From Nitrospirales bacterium (GTDB lineage Bacteria; Nitrospirota; Nitrospiria; Nitrospirales; UBA8639): a stretch of DNA of 64,000 nt. Positions 59,609 through 64,000 of the stretch are shown piece by piece. The notes under the pieces were generated by a model, which ran no database searches, had not been told where the DNA came from, and saw nothing but the letters and a program-made list of their open reading frames with translations. Position 1 is the first letter of the stretch. Every line of letters starts with the position of its first letter. Location: positions 1,958,001 to 2,022,000 of the forward strand of contig JALDRJ010000002.1 of assembly GCA_031315865.1 (NCBI GenBank), given 5' to 3'. Both the position numbers and the translations under genes were made by a program.

Positions 59609-61033
59609 TCAATGATTGGAGCATGTCTGCCCCGTCGCAGAAGCCTGGGGCTTTTCAACAGCCGCCTCCCAGGCGTCAATGCCGCCAACAAGATCCATCA
59701 CATTGGTAAATCCGTGTTTTTCTAAGAGGCTTGCGGCGATCGATGAGCGATACCCCGTGGCGCAGTGCACAACTATTTGTCGGTCTCGAGTCACTTCGTC
59801 GAGGCGCTCTTCGAGATGACTGACCGGAATATTCACGCTGTGGGCAAGGTGTTTGTCTTTCCATTCCTGTTCTTTACGCACATCGAGCACAAGTGGCGGT
59901 TCGGCCGTGTGTAGTTCGTCTGCTAATGTCTGAGCCGTGATTCGAGCCGTACGGCTCACAAGATCTGCACGATGAGCCAGGGCTTCCATTCCTCCCTTGA
60001 GATACCCAGCGACCTGATCAAAGCCAATTCGGCCTAATCGCATCGCTGCCTCGGCTTCACGGACCGGCTCCGCAATAATGACAATACAGTGTTTAGGTGA
60101 AAGGATGGTGCCCGCCCACGTTGCGAATTTTCCACCAAGCCCAATGTTCACACTCCCCGTCAGATGACCTCCGGCAAAATCAGCGGGATCGCGGACATCG
60201 AGCAGTTGTGCTCCAGTGCTCCGCAATTTAAGGACATCCTCAAGGGATAAGGGCTTGAGTTCTTCTTCCAAGACACGATCCAGTGTTGGCCGTTCTTTCC
60301 GGTTGAGCATCGCATCATAGCTGAAATACTGCGGGGCTTCGGGCTGGTTCGCAGTCACGAGCCGTATGAATTCGTTCCTCTTCATTGGCTGCAAAGCATA
60401 GTTATACCGTCGTTGCGTCTGCATGGTGGAAAAGGTGTCCGTGCTCAGATTTTTCCCACACATCGACCCAGCTCCATGTGCGGGGTAGACGAGTGTTTCG
60501 TCTGGCAACGGAAGCAGTTTGTTCTGCAAGGAATCGTACAACATTCCACCCAACTCATCGGCGCTCACTCCGACGGAAGCCATGAGGTCCGGGCGTCCTA
60601 CATCGCCGATAAACAAGGTATCCCCAGTGAGTACCGATTGGGGTATGGACCCGCTTTTTTCGAGATCATAGACGAGGATGGAAATGCCTTCAGGCGTATG
60701 CCCGGGAGTCTCCAGGATCTGCAGTCTGACCTTGCCAAACTCCAGGTTTTCACCGTCCCTGAAGGCTCGAAAGGGAAAATCAGCCTGAGCTTTGACACCC
60801 AAACAAATTTCTGCTCCGACACGATTTCGCAGCTCCAGATGGCCAGCCACAAAATCGGCATGGAAGTGAGTGAGAAAGACATAGCGAATGTTTAATTTCT
60901 GATCTTCGGCATCGTGAACATATTGATCGATATCTCGTTGTGGATCGACAATGACCGCACTTCGCGTTTCTTCGTCTCCAATCAAATATGAGGCATGAGC
61001 CAAGCAGCCTAAAAAGTATTGTTTGAAAATCAT
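59609..61033 (-). CDS. MBL-fold sulfur enzyme with two rhodanese domains
   Basis: A 474-aa fusion: an N-terminal metallo-beta-lactamase domain (1-about 250) of the persulfide-dioxygenase-like group, with the metal motif THFHADFVAGH, ETPGHTPEG and GDTLFIGDVGRPDL. Two rhodanese domains follow. The last has an active-site Cys (HCATGYRSS), the first does not. AAGGAGGGCACC precedes ATG 61033. It probably oxidises or relays persulfide or glutathione persulfide sulfur. It is preceded by a palindrome in its upstream region. Confidence 0.9.
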   Translation of the reverse strand: MIFKQYFLGCLAHASYLIGDEETRSAVIVDPQRDIDQYVHDAEDQKLNIRYVFLTHFHADFVAGHLELRNRVGAEICLGVKAQADFPFRAFRDGENLEFGKVRLQILETPGHTPEGISILVYDLEKSGSIPQSVLTGDTLFIGDVGRPDLMASVGVSADELGGMLYDSLQNKLLPLPDETLVYPAHGAGSMCGKNLSTDTFSTMQTQRRYNYALQPMKRNEFIRLVTANQPEAPQYFSYDAMLNRKERPTLDRVLEEELKPLSLEDVLKLRSTGAQLLDVRDPADFAGGHLTGSVNIGLGGKFATWAGTILSPKHCIVIIAEPVREAEAAMRLGRIGFDQVAGYLKGGMEALAHRADLVSRTARITAQTLADELHTAEPPLVLDVRKEQEWKDKHLAHSVNIPVSHLEERLDEVTRDRQIVVHCATGYRSSIAASLLEKHGFTNVMDLVGGIDAWEAAVEKPQASATGQTCSNH

Positions 61034-61651
61034 GGTGCCCTCCTTTTTTATATCATTGGGATTCAAGAGATGATGCTTCTTTCTTGACTCGTCGTCATCG
61101 ACCACCATCACTCATCCCATAACGCATGCCCCTTCAATCGTGACAGTAGAACTGGCTCATACTTCATATTGTTTATAAGTGTGTGCATTTGCGATGCCGA
61201 AAAAAGAAATTAAACACAGCCCAATATTGGCCAATATTGACAGACGTATTTTCGTTTCGGTGATTTTCGGTCAAGGCAGAGCCGAAAATTGTTAAGTGAA
61301 TAGGTTAATCGTTAACTTTACGCATTAACGTGTAAAAGTAAGGTGTGCTGATAAAAACAGTTCAAAAAAATGCAGCGCATGACGTCTTCTGTCTCAAGTC
61401 AATGAGACCTGCTGAGGTTTGTCTCAGTCTTATCCAGAGTACGTGTCGCAAAATTCCACATGTGATCTATTGATCATGTGCGATGGATAGTCGGGCCATG
61501 GAGAATAATTTGGCGTCACTCTTGCTAGCCTTCAGTGCACGAATGAGTCAGAAGATGGTAGCGGAAAAACGCGGTGGGTCGAACGTCGAGGCAGACATGA
61601 CTCCTCCCAGAAAGAATTCGCATCATCAAAAAAGAAAAAAGGAGGTTGCAG
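61034..61651. other. regulatory intergenic region between divergent MBL-rhodanese and sodC genes
   Basis: About 618 bp with no convincing gene. It contains the palindrome at 61222 and a run of TTAA-rich sequence near 61290-61340. A TTGACA at 61237 touches the palindrome. It holds the promoters of both divergent genes. Confidence 0.5.
61222..61239. promoter_or_regulatory. 18-bp perfect palindrome, candidate operator
   Basis: CAATATTGGCCAATATTG is its own reverse complement. It lies 189 bp before the MBL-rhodanese start and about 410 bp before sodC, and its right end overlaps a TTGACA -35-like box (61237-61242). It looks like a dimeric regulator site. No regulator gene is adjacent. Confidence 0.6.
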
Positions 61652-62239
61652 ATGACACAAGTAAGGCTAGTCAAGGGAACACTGTTCCTAGCAATCGTGC
61701 TGGGGGCAGGATTGGTTTCCGGGTGCGCGCATCACGGGCATGGGCCCTATTCAAAGATTGCCAACGCCACGATTACGGGTTGTACCGATGCCAATATTAC
61801 AGGGACGGCCATCCTCAAAGAACGAGAATCACCAGAAGGGATAAAACTTGTGGATATCATGATGGAGGTGAAGGGGCTCAAGGACGGGAAGCATGCCGTG
61901 CATATCCATGAAGTCGCGAGCTGTGAGCCCTGTGGCTCCGCCAAAGGGCATCACGATCCGGGACCAAACTCCAATTCCGCTCCTGATGCTCCCTTGTTTA
62001 ATCATCCGTATCACATGGGGGACTTAGTCAATATCGAGGTCAAAGACGGAGTGGGCAAAGTGCATATGGCCACTAGCCGTATTACCCTCTCGGGCGGTCG
62101 TTTGAGCGTGCTTGATGAAAACGGCAGTGCCTTCATCATTCATACAAACCCGGATCTGTACTGTGACCAAGAGGATGAGCTGAACCCAGGATGTGCGGGG
62201 GGATCACGCGACGCCTGTGGAATCATCAAGCCCCAATAG
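61652..62239 (+). CDS. sodC: Cu-Zn superoxide dismutase, lipoprotein
   Basis: A 195-aa SodC with lipobox LVSGCAHH (C25). Copper ligands appear in HAVHIHE, followed by the disulfide Cys in ASCEPCGSAKGHHDPG. The zinc region is NHPYHMGDL, and the final part has CDQEDELNPGCAGGSRDACG. Detoxifies superoxide in the periplasm. A strong AGGAGG precedes ATG 61652. The tail has two additional Cys beyond the usual pair. It is followed by a cytochrome c gene 42 bp downstream, so they are probably co-transcribed. Confidence 0.93.
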   Translation: MTQVRLVKGTLFLAIVLGAGLVSGCAHHGHGPYSKIANATITGCTDANITGTAILKERESPEGIKLVDIMMEVKGLKDGKHAVHIHEVASCEPCGSAKGHHDPGPNSNSAPDAPLFNHPYHMGDLVNIEVKDGVGKVHMATSRITLSGGRLSVLDENGSAFIIHTNPDLYCDQEDELNPGCAGGSRDACGIIKPQ

Positions 62240-62281
62240 AGTTGACGACGAGAGTTACCGGTAAAGAAGAAGGAGAGGATC

Positions 62282-62812
62282 ATGCGGCTTAAATTTCTGG
62301 CAATGAGTATCATAGTCTTTTCGATGATAACCAGCATCGAATTCGCTACGGCACAACATGGTGCACAAATGATGCGTCCCCGCGTACCGGATGACAAGCT
62401 TGAGGAAGCGCGGGCACTGACGAGCCCCCTTCCACAATCAGAAGAAATCGTTGCGAAGGGAAAGGTCATCTATGAGGGAAAAGGAACCTGTGTGAATTGT
62501 CATGGTGAGACCGGACATGGAGACGGACCTGGCGCTGCGAATCTCAATCCTCCCCCAAGAATTTTTCGCTCGCATGGGTTCTGGATGCATCGAACAGAGG
62601 GTGAGATTTTTTGGGTGATTAAACATGGATCACCCGGTACAGCAATGATTCCGTTCGGCGGGTTGCTGACAGATGAGGAAATATGGGCGGTGATACAGTA
62701 TGAACGCAGTTTCGCCGCCGGACATGGACGAGGTGGAGGAATGGGGCGTCATAAGGGAAGAGGGTCAAGAGGGAGGCATGGTGGTCGGGAAAGGCATTAT
62801 GGAGGACGATAA
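62282..62812 (+). CDS. periplasmic mono-haem cytochrome c with Gly/Arg/His-rich tail
   Basis: A 176-aa protein with a signal peptide (MSIIVFSMITSIEFATA), a cytochrome c domain with CVNCH (C70, C73, H74) and a likely axial Met in GTAMIPFGG. The last 30 residues are Gly/Arg/His-rich (GRGGGMGRHKGRGSRGRHGG), unusual for such cytochromes and possibly a metal- or nucleic-acid-binding tail. GGAGAGG precedes the ATG. It is next to sodC. Confidence 0.88.
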   Translation: MRLKFLAMSIIVFSMITSIEFATAQHGAQMMRPRVPDDKLEEARALTSPLPQSEEIVAKGKVIYEGKGTCVNCHGETGHGDGPGAANLNPPPRIFRSHGFWMHRTEGEIFWVIKHGSPGTAMIPFGGLLTDEEIWAVIQYERSFAAGHGRGGGMGRHKGRGSRGRHGGRERHYGGR

Positions 62813-62946
62813 GGACACATGCTTTGGGTTCTTCTGTGGGAACGCCTGCCCCATCGTAAACTCTACATGCTAATGGAGAACTATTCTTCGACGAGTGGTT
62901 CAAGGAAGCTCTTCTGTGAGTGCATTGGATGAGGTATTGCCCCTTA

Positions 62947-64000
62947 TTATTTACCTAATAGGGGGCGGAGATACCGTCCTGTCTGTGAGTGAGGGTGTTT
63001 AGCGATCTCTTCCGGCCTCCCTTCTGCCACGATCTGGCCCCCGCGTTCTCCGCCACCCGGCCCAAGGTCGATGATCCAGTCGGAACATTTCATGATATCG
63101 AGGTGATGTTCGACCAGGACGACGGTATTTCCTGCGTCAACCAGACGATTGAGAACCAACAGGAGCTTTTTGATGTCCTCTTGATGAAGGCCAGTCGTCG
63201 GCTCATCGAGAATGTAGAGCACGCCTCGAGCGTCAGAAGACCGGGTCTTCCCCTTTAATTGTCCGGTCAGTTCTGCGGCGATTTTGAGACGTTGGGATTC
63301 TCCTCCGGATAGACTCGTGGCGGGCTGTCCGAGACGCAAGTACCCGAGCCCTAATGTGGCCAAGAGTTCCAGTGGCGGGACCAATGCAGGCGCCAATTCC
63401 CCGAATTCGGCCAGGGCCTCTTCAATCGTCAGGTTCAGGACATCATGAATCGAGTAGCCACGTACGCGAATCGCTAAGACTTCAGGCTTGAATCGCCGGC
63501 CTTCACATTCTTCGCAGGTTACGTACAGATCATCGAAAAAATACATTTCAAGCTTTTCCTGGCCCTGTCCTTCGCAGCGTGAACATCGTCCGGCTCCGGT
63601 GTTGAAGGAAAAGTGAGCAGGGGTGAGCCCTTGGGCACGGGCTTCACGGTCTTGAGCGAACAGGGTGCGGAGAAGCTGAAAGGCTTTGATGTAGGTGATG
63701 GGGTTGGAGCGAGGGGTCTTTCCGATCGGGTCTTGATTGATGAGGCGCACGGTGTGGAGATGCTCGAGGCCCGAAATGGTCTCGTACGGTCCCACAGGAG
63801 GAGTTCCGACTTTGAAGGCCCGTGCCGCGGCTGCATAGAGAATATGTTCGACCAACGTACTTTTCCCTGATCCTGACACTCCTGTGACGCAGGTCAGCAG
63901 CCCTAAGGGGAATTGGACGGTCAATTTTTGTAGATTGTGTGCCTCAGCGCCCGTGATGGTGATGGCTTGTCCGCTCTTGGCGCGGCGTACTTGAGGAACC
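62947..64000 (-). CDS. uvrA: excinuclease UvrA, C-terminal part (truncated by the window)
   Basis: The C-terminal ABC ATPase half of UvrA. Visible features: Walker A GVSGSGKST, zinc-binding CSRCEGQGQEKLEMYF and VTCEECEGRR, the ABC signature LSGGESQRLKIAAEL, and Walker B ILDEPTTGLHQ. The reading frame continues to the window edge at 64000 with UvrA-like sequence, so the start is outside. It is the damage-recognition ATPase of nucleotide excision repair. Standard UvrA is about 940 aa; only about 350 are seen. Confidence 0.93.
   Translation of the reverse strand, partial: VPQVRRAKSGQAITITGAEAHNLQKLTVQFPLGLLTCVTGVSGSGKSTLVEHILYAAAARAFKVGTPPVGPYETISGLEHLHTVRLINQDPIGKTPRSNPITYIKAFQLLRTLFAQDREARAQGLTPAHFSFNTGAGRCSRCEGQGQEKLEMYFFDDLYVTCEECEGRRFKPEVLAIRVRGYSIHDVLNLTIEEALAEFGELAPALVPPLELLATLGLGYLRLGQPATSLSGGESQRLKIAAELTGQLKGKTRSSDARGVLYILDEPTTGLHQEDIKKLLLVLNRLVDAGNTVVLVEHHLDIMKCSDWIIDLGPGGGERGGQIVAEGRPEEIAKHPHSQTGRYLRPLLGK

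Noticed and set aside
61483-61911. 142-aa plus-strand frame overlapping sodC
   Set aside because: It overlaps the clear sodC frame and lacks a ribosome-binding site and protein character.

Overview
The window looks like part of the chromosome of a Nitrospira-like bacterium (Nitrospirota). This is an inference from the general protein character, the hom-thrC-apgM-like-lysC-cimA gene order, the AlaC-type aminotransferase and the many periplasmic c-type haem proteins; no 16S rRNA gene or other decisive marker is present. The first half is dense housekeeping sequence. The second half, from about 40 kb, is looser and carries accessory genes, repeats and gene fragments. Layout, 1-24 kb: truB-rpsO-pnp-M16 peptidase run on the plus strand, followed by two secreted proteins of unknown function with their own promoter and a bidirectional terminator. 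The minus-strand run pdxJ-nnr-tsaE-mutS faces that terminator. An aspartate-family operon follows on plus (alaC, hom, thrC, an apgM-like gene, lysC, cimA), then ihfA, a MerR regulator, tRNA-Pro(GGG), a small unknown gene, and a lipid-modification group (GT2, LAB_N membrane protein, ArnT-like transferase). Layout, 24-33 kb: a long minus-strand run reads phosphatase, mutM, phoH, ybeY, ftsY, M1-type peptidase, TolB-like protein, PAP2 phosphatase. Layout, 33-40 kb: a compact plus-strand set encodes a coiled-coil protein, a membrane protein with an OmpA-like C-terminus, a Ras/Rab-like GTPase, a small possibly PAS-like protein and a sigma-54 activator, followed by a DUF481 outer-membrane protein. 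I regard this set as the best candidate for a poorly described signalling system. Layout, 40-49 kb: two receiver proteins (one lacking the phospho-acceptor Asp), small envelope/stress proteins, a HerA-like ATPase, a 91-bp tandem repeat, a Phd/VapC toxin-antitoxin pair with a visible operator, YjbQ, and a nucleotidyltransferase pair resembling AbiEii-type modules. Layout, 49.9-58.3 kb: an efflux module (OMF, HlyD, DUF1656, FUSC) plus a methyltransferase lies between two solitary sequences that look like type I-E CRISPR repeats. Each of these lies beside a member of a small secreted-protein family: one intact gene at 57934 and fragments near 51.0 kb and 49.9 kb. Layout, 58.3-64 kb: haem proteins, an MBL-rhodanese sulfur enzyme, Cu-Zn superoxide dismutase, a cytochrome c with a Gly/Arg/His-rich tail, and the C-terminal part of UvrA running off the window end. 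All calls rest on reading the sequence and recalled family knowledge; no database search was run.
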